Shown here: piece after piece, positions 25,201 to 36,748 of the stretch
How the letters are laid out: each line of letters begins with the position of its first letter
Position numbering within the stretch: position 1 is the first letter of the stretch
Source of the DNA: Carya illinoinensis
Taxonomy: Eukaryota; Streptophyta; Magnoliopsida; Fagales; Juglandaceae
DNA length: 64,000 nucleotides
NCBI RefSeq assembly: GCF_018687715.1
Contig: NC_056765.1
Coordinates: 29,410,254 to 29,474,253, forward strand
Direction of reading: 5' to 3'
The notes under the pieces: model-generated
What the model was told of the DNA's origin: nothing
Database searches by the model: none
What the model saw: only the letters and a program-made list of their open reading frames with translations
Translations under genes and position numbers: made by a program

Positions 25201-28170
25201 TAGGAAGCCAAATGATGAACGAGTAATGCATTTTAGGGAGAAAAATATTCTTGCCTCTTCTGAAAGACTGTCAGTAATTCTTGATCATCGCAAATGCCAT
25301 CTTTGTTGTGAAGTGGGTTGTGCATCTACATTAAATTATATTGGTTGCGAAATATGTGGAGGTACTTCTTTTTTAGTGTTCTTCCCCATCTTTCTTGGTT
25401 AACTCTGATATTTTGATTTTTATATTTAATAATTTGAATGCTGATAAGCAACAGAATGCATGTTAATAATCATATTGTTTTTAGCTTTTTACTAATACCC
25501 TTTTGACTGACTTGTCTAATTCCTTTTTTCATACATTTTGCTACCTGATATATTTTTTCATCCCCTGTTTATTATGCAGAATGGTTTCATGGAGATGCTT
25601 TTGGACTTAATCCAGAGAACATCGATAAGCTTATTGGATTTAGGTGCCATGTATGTCGCAAAAGGGACCCTCCTATCTGCCCCGGTGTTCAGGCTGTGAA
25701 GAGTGATGTGCCACAGTTGGTTGAGGCACAAAGTAATGCTGTGGTTGATTGTAATGAAGAAGTATCTAATGCTGTTCCACCATTGAGTGAGGTATACTAT
25801 TGGAACAATTTGGCTCCAATGCCTGCACCTTGTATGTATATAATATATATATATATATTGTTTTCCTGGAGGACCAGCTATTAATTCATAGATTTTTTAT
25901 TTTTCTGGAGCATCTGTACTACTTTTTTATTGTTTTTTTTTTTTTTTTTGGCCTTTGCACAAACTGTTACATCCAAAACTAAGGTATTTATCCTCCTGGC
26001 ACCCACCTCCACAACTATGCGCCCCGATAAATGCACCACCATTATGTTTGTGTATGCTCTGCATGCATTAAAAATCACTTGAAGTAATCCACCAGTTCTT
26101 CCCATGCCATTTTGTTGATAACTTTGAATTAAATGATATTTTGTTTAACTGGCATCAGGTAGTAGAAATTATCTCTTTAATATGTTCTTTAGATGGTATG
26201 CCTTTATATTATCTATTCATTTGGTTTTATGTATTCGGTGATTTGTAGATTCTACTAAACACTGACAAGACAACCTCTCTTCGAAGTGCCTTTTGATCTA
26301 TTATCTTGGAAAAATATGATTGGAAGCAATGAGGTTTATTTTTTACTTTATGGGAAATTAGTGTTTCTATTTTCTTACATGCGATTTGATTACTTGGTGC
26401 AGATCGTATGTAATTGACTCTCTTGGCATTTGAGGGTGAATACTTCAGCATATGTGGATTTTGATCTTTTCTGATAAAGAGGGATGCCTGTTATTTGTAA
26501 AGAAACACATCAGGTAAAAAGGTGAAGGAATGGATAATTACGAGTGGGTTTGGAAAGTTACAACTACTAGATAACTGGAGATCTTCGACTAAGAACTCTT
26601 AGGTTAGGAAAAGAAATATCGAATATGCTAGTGGGCAAAGCCAGAATGACCAAGTAGAAGGTTGCGGCAGCAAAGCAGTGTATTGAGACATTCCTGGGAA
26701 TAACTGGATCTGCATTAGGAAGGAAGGAGAGGTATGGCTCATACCTTGAAAAAGTTATTAGTCTTCACAAAAAGCAGTGAAATATATTTTGTTTTTAACT
26801 CTCTCATTTGAGGCTCAAGCATTTGTTTCCATCCATCGCACCAAAAGCGTTGAAGAGAGAGAAAGAAAGTTTGAGAACCATTTATGTTTGATCCTATGAC
26901 AAATAGTGATGCCACTTTTTCTCTCCACAGTTTTTAACTGAATAAATGGTGACAGAAAAAACCACTGTAAATTTTTGCGTCTCCACACCATGGAATAGGG
27001 TGGCAGATAAGATCATAAGATCAAGTACCGTGCACTGTGTGAGTTGCATTTTAAGTTGCGCTTTATAGATACAAACCCAGAAACACCTAGGTCATTTATC
27101 AATATCTTCCCTAAGCTCTGGTGTCATTTGCAGTGTTTATTCCAACACCCAAATCGTTGTCAAAATTAATAAACAGTGTATAATTGGATCTCTTTAATAT
27201 ATCAAAATTTACATATTAGGGCATATCAATTTGCATTGTCCACCCCATTCCATTAATTTGCTAATTTTTTCATTGATTATGAGTTGAGTGGACAATTTAA
27301 ATTAATATTCGCATCAGGGTGTCGATTGTAAAAATTTTTAGGGAAAAAAAAAAGTCAGTTTTATGTAATACTATTCACCTTACAATTATACTTGAAGATG
27401 TAGTTCCCCACTTCACTAATTCAGGTCAAATTTGTAACTTGCCCGTTTACATTTTCTATATATTTGTTTTAAGGTTGGATCTGTGAATTATATGATCATG
27501 CGAGGTTCAAAATCTACACAATCATCATCCCTGGAGTATCGTGCCATCATAAGCTCTCCGTACTTGTATCTATAGTTAGGATGTTTTCATTTTTCTCCAC
27601 AAGAGTTGTAGTTTGGTAATCTTCTATGTTTATTGACTATTGACCTGTGATGTCATATTCAGCCACATGGTTCTCCCAGAATTCCTTGAGGCTTTGGAAA
27701 TATATGTAAATATTATATTTATACATATAGGAAGATTACATTCCATGGTTTTATCCTTTTCGTTTGGTCTCAAGGTGTCCATTTTTCAGTTTGGGGGGCC
27801 TTTTCTTTATCGATGGAGGTAGGGCTATGGCGGTTTTCAGGATCGTTTAATATCTGGATTATTATCTTTGTTCTCATTTCAAATTTTTTTTCGATGTCAT
27901 ATTGTAAAGGATCAAGAATGAGATCTGTAAAAGCATTTTATTTTTATCATTTGGATGCAAGCTATTTTGCCTTGGATTTAAAAATCTATTGATTTTCTTA
28001 TTTTATGGTCACTGAGACAATCTATAATGTATTCTGATATCTTGGACTTGTTGCAGGTTTTCATTGATCTTCAGAAAAGGATAATTTATGCTCATTCAGG
28101 CGAAAATGCTAGGGTGGGTTCTAAGTTCTTCCTGATGGAGATTGCCCATCAGTGCTGTGTTCAATTGTAG
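13272..28170 (+). CDS. DDT-domain, multi-PHD-finger nuclear protein (PTM-like)
   Basis: Ten exons join in frame: 13272-14974, 15079-15693, 16600-17764, 19002-19290, 19388-19512, 20304-20764, 23814-23842, 24753-25361, 25580-25791, 28057-28170. The product is about 1773 residues. Visible modules are a tudor/agenet-like N-terminus (about 1-55: GRAVKKVFEGFG...YEDGDFEELE), an acidic Asn/Leu/Asp-rich region with several DLNLD motifs, a basic nuclear signal (SRRKRRRL, near 411-420), and a DDT domain (about 495-600). PHD1 is at 692-734 (CCLCKMDG...CCDGC...WYCPEC). A WHIM-like segment follows (ELIGIDPHGRLYF). An atypical PHD2 lies at about 1442-1488, then a Lys-rich region and PHD3 (about 1644-1693, CEICGEWFHGDAFGL). 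This architecture matches plant PTM and its DDT-PHD paralogues, which are chromatin-associated regulators. I see no transmembrane segment, unlike PTM itself. The start is the first ATG of the frame after the CT-rich leader. All exons through exon 9 are firm; exon 10 is uncertain. Confidence 0.9.
15694..16599 (+). other. Intron 2 of the DDT/PHD gene
   Basis: It starts GTAAGT and ends GCAG. It contains an imperfect repeat of about 78 bp near 15925-16055 (CACGTG...ATCTTGCA-TTATGAGAC twice) and poly-T runs. No other gene is visible. Confidence 0.7.
18408..18853 (-). mobile_element. Complete TRIM (terminal-repeat retrotransposon in miniature) in intron 3
   Basis: Two 172-bp direct repeats, 18408-18579 and 18682-18853, both begin TGTAA and end TATCACA. 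They flank about 102 bp with no coding capacity. On the minus strand, TAGTATCAGAGCC follows the first LTR, one base off the initiator tRNA-Met primer-binding site. A purine run (AAGAGAGGGAGA) precedes the second LTR. The element is flanked by an exact 5-bp target duplication, GTTAC (18403-18407 and 18854-18858). It sits inside an intron of the DDT/PHD gene and must be mobilised by other elements. Confidence 0.93.
19961..20135 (-). repeat. Diverged TRIM-like LTR in intron 5
   Basis: A segment with ATTATAAACCGCAAGAACTT, then CAGGCAATGTTG and GGGGTATT, parallels the intron-3 TRIM LTR in order and spacing but is much diverged. It could be a solo LTR of a related family. The ends are uncertain. 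Confidence 0.4.
21470..21640. repeat. GGTCCAGTCCGG-type repeat with inverted halves
   Basis: GGACTGGACCAGACCGATA is followed closely by its near reverse complement, TATCGGTCCAGTCCGGTC, so the core can fold back around ATAAGTA. A further GGACTAGACTAGACCAACC follows. It has no coding content and resembles a dispersed plant repeat. Confidence 0.55.
22985..23160 (-). repeat. LINE 3' tail, antisense
   Basis: Poly-T is followed by GGGATAGTTAATAAGGGAAT and CAAGTACACAGGAAGTATAC. The reverse complement (GTATACTTCCTGTGTACTTG... poly-A) looks like the 3' end of a plant L1-type element. A second antisense copy is at 23385-23460 and a sense piece at 21675-21745. Confidence 0.55.
23814..23842 (+). other. 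29-nt microexon (exon 7 of the DDT/PHD gene)
   Basis: The exon encodes the middle of PHD2 (EAVSCQYCK plus split codons). The acceptor is GGCAG and the donor is GTGAGT. Joining exons 6, 7 and 8 gives a continuous frame with the expected Cys/His spacing. It is therefore required, not optional, for a full finger. Confidence 0.88.
25792..28056 (+). other. Putative last intron of the DDT/PHD gene
   Basis: Donor GTATAC after residue 1736; candidate acceptor TTGCAG at 28051-28056. No conserved coding sequence is seen between. An AT microsatellite lies near 25842-25858. If exon 10 is wrong, a retained intron would end the protein soon after PHD3. Confidence 0.5.
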
Positions 28171-28221
28171 AACTTTTTTAATATTCTTTTTCAGGTGGGA
28201 AGGGCTGTGGTAACATACTGA

Positions 28222-29283
28222 CTTGGTCTAGGTTTTGTTCCACAATTGGGACTGACAAATTGATGCAATTGAAAGGCAAAGGAGTAGACAAAAAAAGTAG
28301 AATTAATTCATTTCAGGGGATGTTAGGCAGTTTAGATCAAATACTCGATATTCTTACAACATCAATCATAAAGGTATATTTAGATCATTCTCCTCTTTTT
28401 AATTGATTCTTCTTAATAGAATGAGACTTTGTCTTTCAACTTCTAGGCAGGACTGCCTTGTTCTTGTGAAACCATATCCTCAAAGAGGTTGGGGGGAATA
28501 GGATCCTTTTCTTTTAGATAAATGTAGATGTTCAGGGAAAAGAAATCAATGAAGAGGTTGAGTTGAACGGCTGTGGAATTTTTTGTTTAGATTCAAATGC
28601 AGAGGTTCAATTGAGCAGCTGTGGCTGTTAGATCAAAGTCAAGGAATGATTTATCCCGAAAGAAAAGATTTATTTATTTATTTATTTTTCCGGAGTTTTT
28701 GTTGAAATTCTTGGACTCCGAGTATGAGGAAAATACACACACGATGTATCCCACAATATTTATTGTTCTTGTGGGGAATCTTTTTTTCAGTGTTAAATGT
28801 TCAGGAATTTTTTTAGGAAAATTCAGTAAGAGCACTAGCATTGATTTCTCTATATGCATGTGAAAAATTACATATTTTTTAGATTGATTTTGCATATCAA
28901 GAAAAACTCACATTGGATTATGCATCTTTGAATCAAATAATGATAAAATATTTTTTTTTTTTAATTTTTTCCTAAAATTATTTTTTTTATAATTTTATCA
29001 ATAAATATTAACATATGCTAAAAAAAACTTTGTATCATCAACTTAATATAAATTTTATGTATCAAAATCAACTTTAAATTTCATGTGTCATCAACTTAAT
29101 ATATGCTAACAATATTTGAAGAAATACTATTCGTAATTATGCTAAATTTTAAAGATACATAATCTAATGCTGACCAATTTAGGGAGATATGCTAATAGAA
29201 AAATGAATATGAAGATGCAAATATTTTCCTAGAAGAAGAATGTTGTGTTACCTTTTGAAATGATGTTTTCATAAATTTGTTTG
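28222..29283. other. 3' flank of the DDT/PHD gene, AT-rich
   Basis: No gene is visible. The first part is probably 3' untranslated sequence; the rest is AT-rich with poly-T/poly-A runs. Confidence 0.5.
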
Positions 29284-29460
29284 TGAGTAATATTAGATAC
29301 AGTCATAAGTTCTGCGAATCATCATATATTCTTTTTAAAAGAGTGATATACTATTAAAAAATTAATTTTTTTAATATTTTTGTATGTGAGTTTTTTATAG
29401 TCACCTTTTCAAAATGAGTATTGGTGTTTGCATATTTTATAACTGTAAATATTATTTTTC
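29284..29460. mobile_element. MITE family A copy
   Basis: Starts GAGTAATATTAGATACAGTC and ends near ACTGTAAATATTATTTTTC. It shares order and spacing with copies at about 36271, 38162, 59883, 61639 and 62058 (opening TACAGTC, a central TATTAAAAAATTAATTTTTT, then a TATTTA run and a closing TGTAAATATCATTT). Confidence 0.6.
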
Positions 29461-29540
29461 TTTATTTTAAGGTGACATTTTTTCTAAACTCAAGTTATTT
29501 CTACTAAAATTTTAAAAAGCGATTTTTGGCTCCTCATTTC

Positions 29541-32500
29541 TTGAAGCCATTTTGCTTGTTTTCGTCCTAGGTCTTTCTAAGACTTTGCCCATGGCAGCGC
29601 TCTTGGGTCCTTTGGTGCATCCAGTGCCAGAGGAAGTTCAGTTGGGAGGAGAGCATGGAGATGCTGGGGGTGTTCAGAGTGGGAAGGCAGGGAGATCGTA
29701 TGTGCAAGCATTGGTTAGGTTTGTTGTGTCCTTTGCTTTTAAGATGCCTATGAGATATCCGGTGGAGGTAGACGATGAATTGGGCTTCGTTTTTACAAAG
29801 GTGGAGATGAATAAGGTGGCTAAGGGTTTCCCTTTTGCATTGGTGCTGAAGTTTATTTGTACAAGGCCTTTGATTGATGCTGTGAGATTGGTGGGGTCTT
29901 CTGGAGATCCCTACGGTTAGTTTCATGGAAGATTATCATGTTTTGGTACAAATGGCTAGCGAGAGGGATTTTGTGCCTGGATGGGCTAGAGAAGGACAAA
30001 TTATTGAGGGGTGCAGTTTTTGTATTTTTCGTTGGACGAAGGATTTTGATCTGCATGAGGAACCTTCCATGGCGGCACAGTGGATCTTTTTACCTGGCCT
30101 CCCGATGCATCTGTATCGTCGGGATTGCCTGCAAATTTTGGCTAGCAGATTTGGACGATACCTTGGGACTGATGCCGGGTGACGGGTGCAAGAATGTGTA
30201 GAGATGGATTTATCTGCTAATTAGGTGCAAGGGTTTCCGATTGTGGTGGCGAACAAGAAAATTTGACAGGGTGTTAAGTATGAAAAATTAGGCTTTTATT
30301 GTTCAAAATGTAGATGTTAGGGGCATACCGAAGTGGTGTGTCGGATGGGCCAGAATATTGTTAGAAGACAAGAGGAAAGGAAGGAGGCGGGAAACATGGT
30401 TTGGGGCAGCCTATATGGCGTGAAAAACAGCCTTCAAAGGATAAGTTGTTGCAGTTAGAGAAGGGCCATAAAAATGTAGAGGATGATTTTAACCATGAAA
30501 ATGTGATTGCTGATGGTGTAGCAATGGTTGATGAGCAAGCTGGGGTAGTTCACGATGTAATTATATCGGGGGAGAGGTCTGCGTGTTTGAATGTGGTTGA
30601 CAGGTTACAGAAGCATGATTTTGAGCAATTGAATGTGGAATCTCAGGTTGGTGTGGAGGGGAAAGGAAGGCAAGTTGAGGTGAGGGAAATTGTGGAGGAG
30701 AGTCCTTTGCATGGTAAACAGATAACATACAGGAGGTAGTTGCCTCTCCTGTGGTTGATTTTCTATTATTAGATGGAGGTAATCCGGTGGCTTGAGAGGG
30801 GGGAATATCTTCTATGGTAGTAAATGAATTGTTAGCCTTGGAGAGTAGGGGAGAGGATCGTCTAGTGGGTGTTGAGACACAGCATTTTTCTGAAGTTGAA
30901 GAGGAGGATCCGTTGATTCAGTTTTCGTAAGAGTGGGGATATGGGTCTGAGAGTGATGCTCGGAAATCCCAGAGTCGGTCGAAGAATAAACATGGTACTG
31001 TGATGCGTCAATCCCAGTGGGTTTTATCCCGCCCTTCTAAATTGAATTTATGATTGGAAATTTGTTAGTTTGGAATGTGCGTGGTATTGGCACGTCAAGG
31101 AAGAGACTTGAGTTTGATTACAAAGTGTAATACATCAATTGTTGGTATCTCAGAACCATTTGCAAGGAGGAAAAGTTATTAAGGTTGGCTAGTATGTTGG
31201 GGTTCAATAATTTTTGCTCTAATGAGACGATGGGGGGTAAAATATAGCTGTTATGGCAGGAGGATATTAATGTAGATATTGTGGATATGCCAGATCAATT
31301 GATCACGGGTTGTTTCGATATTGCAAATCAGAAGTTGTTCATTACTTTTGTCTATGCTTAGTGCAGCTATATAGAGCGACGTGAATTGTGGCAGTCTCTA
31401 GAAGCAGTTCAGTGGGATGATAAGCCGTGGATGGTGCTGGGTGATTTTAATGTGATTCGGGAGGATGGGGAGAGAATTGGGGGTAATCCGAGATTGATGG
31501 TTGCGATGGGTGATTTTAATTGGTGTTTGGATGTCTGCGGTTTGTTAGAACTTCCTTCAAAGGCCGAAAATTCTCATGGTCTAATGGTCAGGAGGGGCAC
31601 GCAAGAAGTTGGGCAAGACTGGACAGGGCGGTCATTAATGCAAATTTTTTTAGAGCTTTTCCGGCGACTTCCTTGGAGTATTTATCTAGGAAGTCTTCAG
31701 ATCATTGGCCTATGTTTATTCTAGGTTCTAATGCGGAAAAGGGGCCGTTTAGGCTTGCGGGTAAATTAAAAAGAACGAAAGTGTGTTTGAAGAGTTGGAA
31801 TAGGAGGGTTTTCGGCCACGTGCAGAGTACAATTAAATGAGCTAGAGGAAAGAATTGAGAGGGTAGAAGAGCAGCTACAAGTGAATTTTGATAAAGAAGT
31901 GGAGTTGGAACTGTTGGTTTCGAAGGCAGAGTTGCAATTATGGGAACACAATGAAGAGATTCGGCTTGCCCAGGTTGGTACGTGGGTGCCCCTTTGTTGG
32001 TAGGGCATTTTACTGCAAGGATGCTTGAGCCGTTAGTAATAAAATTCCAGGAGAAATTAGCGGGTTGGAAGCGATGCTTGTTATCTTAAGGAGGAAGATT
32101 AATTCTTCTAAAACATGTCTTTTCTTGGATGGCAACTCACTTATTAGCTGTTTTGGAGATTCCGAAAGTGGTGTTGAAGAAATTGAATTCTATGATGGCA
32201 ACTTTCTTTTGGGGGGAAGGTCAACTGGTCAAGGTAAATCTGAGAGGAAGTGGGGGGCTTGGCCTAAATTGTGTAAGCCATTGTTGGAGGAAGGGGGAAT
32301 TGGTGTGAGAGATTTTTCGGAAGTTCAAAAGGCGTTGCATATGAAGCTTGCTTGGAGGCTTTTGTCTACAAATAATTTGTGGTCAAAATTTTTTAAAGCA
32401 AAGTATTTGAGAGGCAATCATGCTATGGCGACAAATGCTAGAGGTTTGGGTTCTAAATTCTGGAAATTGGTTCGTAAAGTGATGCCGGAGGTCATGGTCA

Positions 32501-32935
32501 ATATGGCTGTTCGGGTGCGTGACGGTGGGGCTTCGTTTTGGTATAATGGTGGTTACCTACTTGCCCGCTCGCTGATTCTGTGTCTAATATTTCATGGCTG
32601 TTGGTTGGAAGACATTTGGGACATGGAAAGGCTTGAGGAACTAGTAAGGCTGAGCAAATTTTATCAAAAATTCCTGGGCGTCGAGCAGGTAGTGATGTGT
32701 TGTGGCAGCCTAGCCGTGATGGGAGTTTCTCTACGGCAACTGCTTGGGATGTAATCCGAGTAAAGAGTCCGCAGCTAGAAGGTATGGACTGGATTTGGAA
32801 TGGTTTGCTACCCCAAAAAAAAAAATATCGGTGTGCATGTGGAAGGCTAGATTTAATTGTCGTCCGGTTGATGTCAAGGGCATTCCAATGGTGTCGTGCT
32901 GTTACTATGTAATATGGGCTATATGGAGGACAGGG
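29541..32935 (+). pseudogene. L1-type LINE with the reverse-transcriptase core deleted
   Basis: ORF1 starts near 29591 (MAALLGPLVHP). It shows a DUF4283-like segment (about 29700-30180, ending WIFLPGLPMHLYRRDCL) and a zinc knuckle near 30283-30345 (CSKC...GHTEVVC) with a stop inside. ORF2 starts near 31048 with the endonuclease (LLVWNVRGIG, VLGDFNVIRED, SSDHWPMFI). The sequence then jumps near 32010 to the C-terminal RT thumb region (KLAGWKR, TFFWGE, GGIGVRDF). A zf-RVT-like piece ends at about 32930. The palm with the YADD box is absent, so the copy is inactive. The right end is cut off and no target duplication was found. Confidence 0.87.
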
Positions 32936-33053
32936 GCGGCTTAATACAAATTGAGGCCCAAGACGAAATTTAAGTTAGTCATTTGTACTTATAATATAAT
33001 AAAATATAAATTATTATATAGAATATTTTTAAAATTTTCAATAAAATGAGATT

Positions 33054-34360
33054 TTATTTAAAATCCTTAAATAAAGTCTTTTTGAATTTATATTGAATAC
33101 TATAGCACGATGATGGGGTTGAGCTTAGCCTATACTGCATTAGGCCCATTTTCCAGAACACATCCCAGAATAGAACGTTGGCTGAGCTTCCATTATCGAT
33201 AAGGATTTGGCGGGTGGTATAATTGGTGATGAGTAAGGTTGCCACAAGGGCATCGTCATTTGGGTAAGATACTATTGTGCGATCTTCCTCATTGAATATT
33301 ATTGGAGCTACATTTTTGGTTCTATTTTGATTCATCAGACATCAACCGTAAACACGTCTTTGTATCACACTGTTTTGGTCTGAGCCTGTCTAGCCGACGT
33401 TGTTGTGCCACCTCTGGTGAATCCTCACACTATGGTCATGATTGCATTGAGTTAGGAGGTTTGGCTTGCTAGGACTATGATGAGGTGAACAAGCCCTCCA
33501 CTGCATTTTTCTCTTGTCCAAGTTGTTACTCTTGTTTTGCCTGGACCACTTTTTAGGCAGCTTTGTGGTCAACTGCTTGGGTGGGGGCTTGTGCTTGACT
33601 GGGAAGTGCCCTGACCTATTGTCCCCCTATGTTGATCCAATCCGGCACTAGTCATGATGATAGTATTTGGTTGGGTGTCCCGTTGTACTGTGATAGGTGC
33701 AACCGGACCGGGTGTTTTGACTATCTAGCTTGCTACACTTGTTGTGACCGGGTCTCCTCATCCTCTTCTACTTGCAAGCTCAAATGAGCTACTTTAAAAC
33801 CCCAATCTTAGAGCCCTTTGTCTTTCTTTTTCTTTTTTCTTTTTTCTCCCTATCCGCTAGCCACTTTGATAAAGTCGTCACGCCCTGTTCATGAATTCTC
33901 GTAGCATCACGAGTGTTTTCCTTACTAATTCGGCCATCAAAGGACTCCTAGACCATATCCCTCCCAAGAGGGCAACCAACATTATTTTCTCATCCTAATC
34001 GTCTGCAGTCAAGTGTTTTCTTTGTTGAACTGCTCGAGGTACACCTTTAAGCTCTCATCTCCTAATCGCTTCACTGTAAGCAAGAACTTGGCTTTCTGTC
34101 GGCTATCCATGAATTGGGTCAAGAATGCCTACCCAAACCTTGAAAGTTGGGGATGGATCTTAGCTTCAAGTTTCTAAACCAGCCCCTCGCCATTCCCTTA
34201 AGGGTTAGCTGGAAGGCGCGACACGCAATCTCTCTAGGGAACTCGTAGAGGGTCATGTGGCCTTTGAATGTTTCCAAATGTTTGATAGAATTATTCGAGC
34301 CTTTGTATGGCTCGACATGCGGGACTTTGAACTTTAGGGGGAGTGTCACTGCCATGATTT
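33054..34360 (-). pseudogene. Ty3/gypsy gag-protease remnant
   Basis: Read on the minus strand, a gag piece lies at about 34119-34355 (FKVPHVEPYKG...FKGHMTLYEFPREIACRAFQ). A retropepsin-like segment at 33054-33335 (DDALVATLLITNYTTRQILI, then DNGSSANVLFWD) carries the Asp of the active-site motif. Stops and frame shifts separate them, and RT, RNase H and integrase are missing. The gag-protease style matches plant gypsy elements with a separate DNGSS protease. Confidence 0.82.
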
Positions 34361-34756
34361 CCTTTTGAGTAAGTTATCAACGGACGACGATGTCCCCATG
34401 CATTTTTCCGTTTCATCGTATTTGTCCATGAGGTACGCAAGTCGTCATCCATTTTCTTCTTCCCCTTATGGCTTGTGGTGGCATTTGCTTCCCCTTGTGA
34501 TTCCTTGTTTTAACTCGGTCTTAATCCGTCTCTCTCTAGTCCCTCGTTTCTCTACCTTAGGGCTTAGTACTTTTCATTTTGTAAGGCTTCCATCTCCAAC
34601 ATCATCCTTTCTAACCTTTCATTTTCTTGAACCTCCTCTCCATCTCATTATTCGAGGACTCTCCTACTGATGTGGATTCTTGATCACGAGCTATTTGGGA
34701 GCGTGTGGTGATATGCATAACGTGATAATTTCAAAGATCCCATGGACAACGCCAGT

Positions 34757-35400
34757 TGTTGATGTCAATTTCAATATGCCTACCACCTCTGCGCGCAATA
34801 CCTAGAAAAAAAAAAGTGTGTGTGTGACTAAGGAAAGAGTAGTTAATAATGTTCATATCCCCAGGCTTACTTTTCCTTCCCTATATACCACCTGAGGTGT
34901 TGTCATGGCTCTTCATTCCTTTCGATGGTTTTATGTCAACCTGTACACCAAGGGGGCTCATCACCTCATTTAATACAGTGATCTCCTCTAGGCATTTGAC
35001 CTTCACGGCCTAATACGGGCATGTTCCTTAAGAGTACACTTTGGTGCATTAATGCAGTAACTCTTTTTGGGCATGAGGAATGGGGCGGTAGCTTCGACTT
35101 GCCTTACTGAGTCAACATGGGAGCAAGAGCCCATCCCATTGGTACAGGTTCTCTTGGGCCGTACTCTATTGGGGCAGGGTCACATTGCCCATAGAGTCTT
35201 CATTGATGGGCCACTCGTGGTTTATGAATGGGTCTTTGGGTTCGTTAGGTGTTACATATTTTCCCTAACATTGGTCATAACTTTTGGGTCCTCCAATCAA
35301 ACCCAATATTGGTTTGGCCGGTACTATAGTGGCTCTATGTCTCCAACCAAAACTGCTCTATTATCGAAGGAGGCATGCACATCGTTGGGTTACCTATTTT
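34757..35400 (-). repeat. Probable LTR of the gypsy element
   Basis: On the minus strand the LTR would end ...GACATCAACA at 34757, followed by CTGGCGTTGTCCATGGGA. That resembles the GGCGCCGTCTGTGGGA type of gypsy primer-binding region. A TATATAGG box lies near 34885-34895. The outer edge is a guess. Confidence 0.45.
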
Positions 35401-35497
35401 AATTGTTTAGGCCGACGATGAGAAAATATCATCCTTGAAGGTCTTATCATCTTACTAACTTATTATCAATAATAAAGCACACGTCGGAACTAGATTG

Positions 35498-36060
35498 TCA
35501 TCTCTGATCTTTTCCAAAGGCAACTTCCATGAAATTAGTACACGACCACTCCGCGCTTTCTTGGCATTTCTTTTATGATAAGCCCTATTATACCATGTGA
35601 ACTTTGATTTTTTCATCTCTGATCTTTTTCAAAGGCAACTTCCATGAAATTAATACTACTGCATGCTTTCCTTGACATTTCTTTCTTGGTAGGCCCTATT
35701 ATACCATGTGAACTTTGATTTTTTCATCTCTGATCTTTTCCAAGGGCAACTTCCATGAAATTAGTGCATGCTTTCCTTGACATTTCTTTCTTGGTAGGCC
35801 CTATTATACCACGTGAACTTAGATTCTCATGATATCTCTTTTCTAAAGGCAACGTCCATGAAATGAAATTAGGAGTACCGCTAGCTTTAAAAGCCTTTGT
35901 CATTTTCTTTTTTGGTAGGTCCTATCATACCATGTGGAGTTGATTATTTCTCATCTCACTTTTCCGAAGGCATGCAATTAGTAGGCCTTGTTATAATTCC
36001 TCTGCAATAATTCTTTTGTTGGTAGGCCTTGTTATATATACCAAGTGGCCTGCTATGTGA
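35498..36060. repeat. Five-copy imperfect tandem repeat, unit 103-124 bp
   Basis: Units begin near 35498, 35613, 35724, 35827 and 35951. Each runs TCATCTCTGATCTTTTCC, GGCAACTTCCATGAAATTAG, then GGTAGGCCCTATTATACCA. The first three copies are most alike and the later ones decay. No protein-coding frame is conserved. Confidence 0.88.
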
Positions 36061-36270
36061 TAATTCCTTCTCTATATATAAATTAAGCTAATTTTAAAGG
36101 AATATTGGACACATAAATCATGCATACGTATTCATTGGGATCGAGTCTATATCAATCTTATATTTGTAGCTATATTTCCAAAATCACTCGCATTCCATTT
36201 TTTTAAGGCTTGTGTTGTATGTATTTATAACGTATTCAGTAATATTACGTTATATATGCTTTCTCACACT

Positions 36271-36440
36271 GAGTAATGATAGGTACAGTTATGGAGTGTG
36301 CAAGTGCCGTACAGTCTTTTCAAAAAAGAGTAGAGTCTATTGTTAAAAAATTAATTTTTTTTTTCACGTGGGTCCTGTGTTTATTTATTTATTTCAAAAT
36401 AATTACATAACTCTTACATACTCATAAATTGTAACTATCA
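36271..36440. mobile_element. MITE family A copy
   Basis: GAGTAATGATAGGTACAGTT opens the copy, with TGCAAGTGCCGTACAGTC inside and AACTATCATTTCTC at the end. It matches the copy at 38162-38318 closely. Confidence 0.65.
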
Positions 36441-36530
36441 TTTCTCATAAATTATAACTATCATTCTTGATAAATTAAAAGGATAAAAAGTACTGACTAT
36501 TTGCAATTCCACTAATGAAAGTGGAAGGTC

Positions 36531-36748
36531 TTAGGCTGTATTTGGGTACTAAGAGTATCTCAACTCTCCTCAACACTTCTTATTACTATTTATTACTTTA
36601 TTATTACTTTTTACATATTTTTACTATTATTCATTACTTTTTACCTACTTTTTATTATTATTTATTATTTTATTATTACTTTTCACTTATTTTTTATTAT
36701 TATTCATAACTCTTCTTGACACTTCTCAACACCTAAACTCACTCAGTC
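36531..36748. mobile_element. MITE-like element, family C
   Basis: The left end reads GGCTGTATTTGGGTACTAAG. The reverse complement of the right end reads GAGTTTAGGTGTTGAGAAG. The interior is TATTATTATTT-rich. A second copy is at 53408-53556. Confidence 0.5.

Noticed and set aside
29567..29926. 119-residue minus-strand ORF
   Set aside because: Antisense shadow of LINE ORF1.
35498..36060. Repeat array considered as CRISPR-like
   Set aside because: Units are over 100 bp, contiguous and diverging, without uniform short repeats and spacers, and the genome is a plant's.
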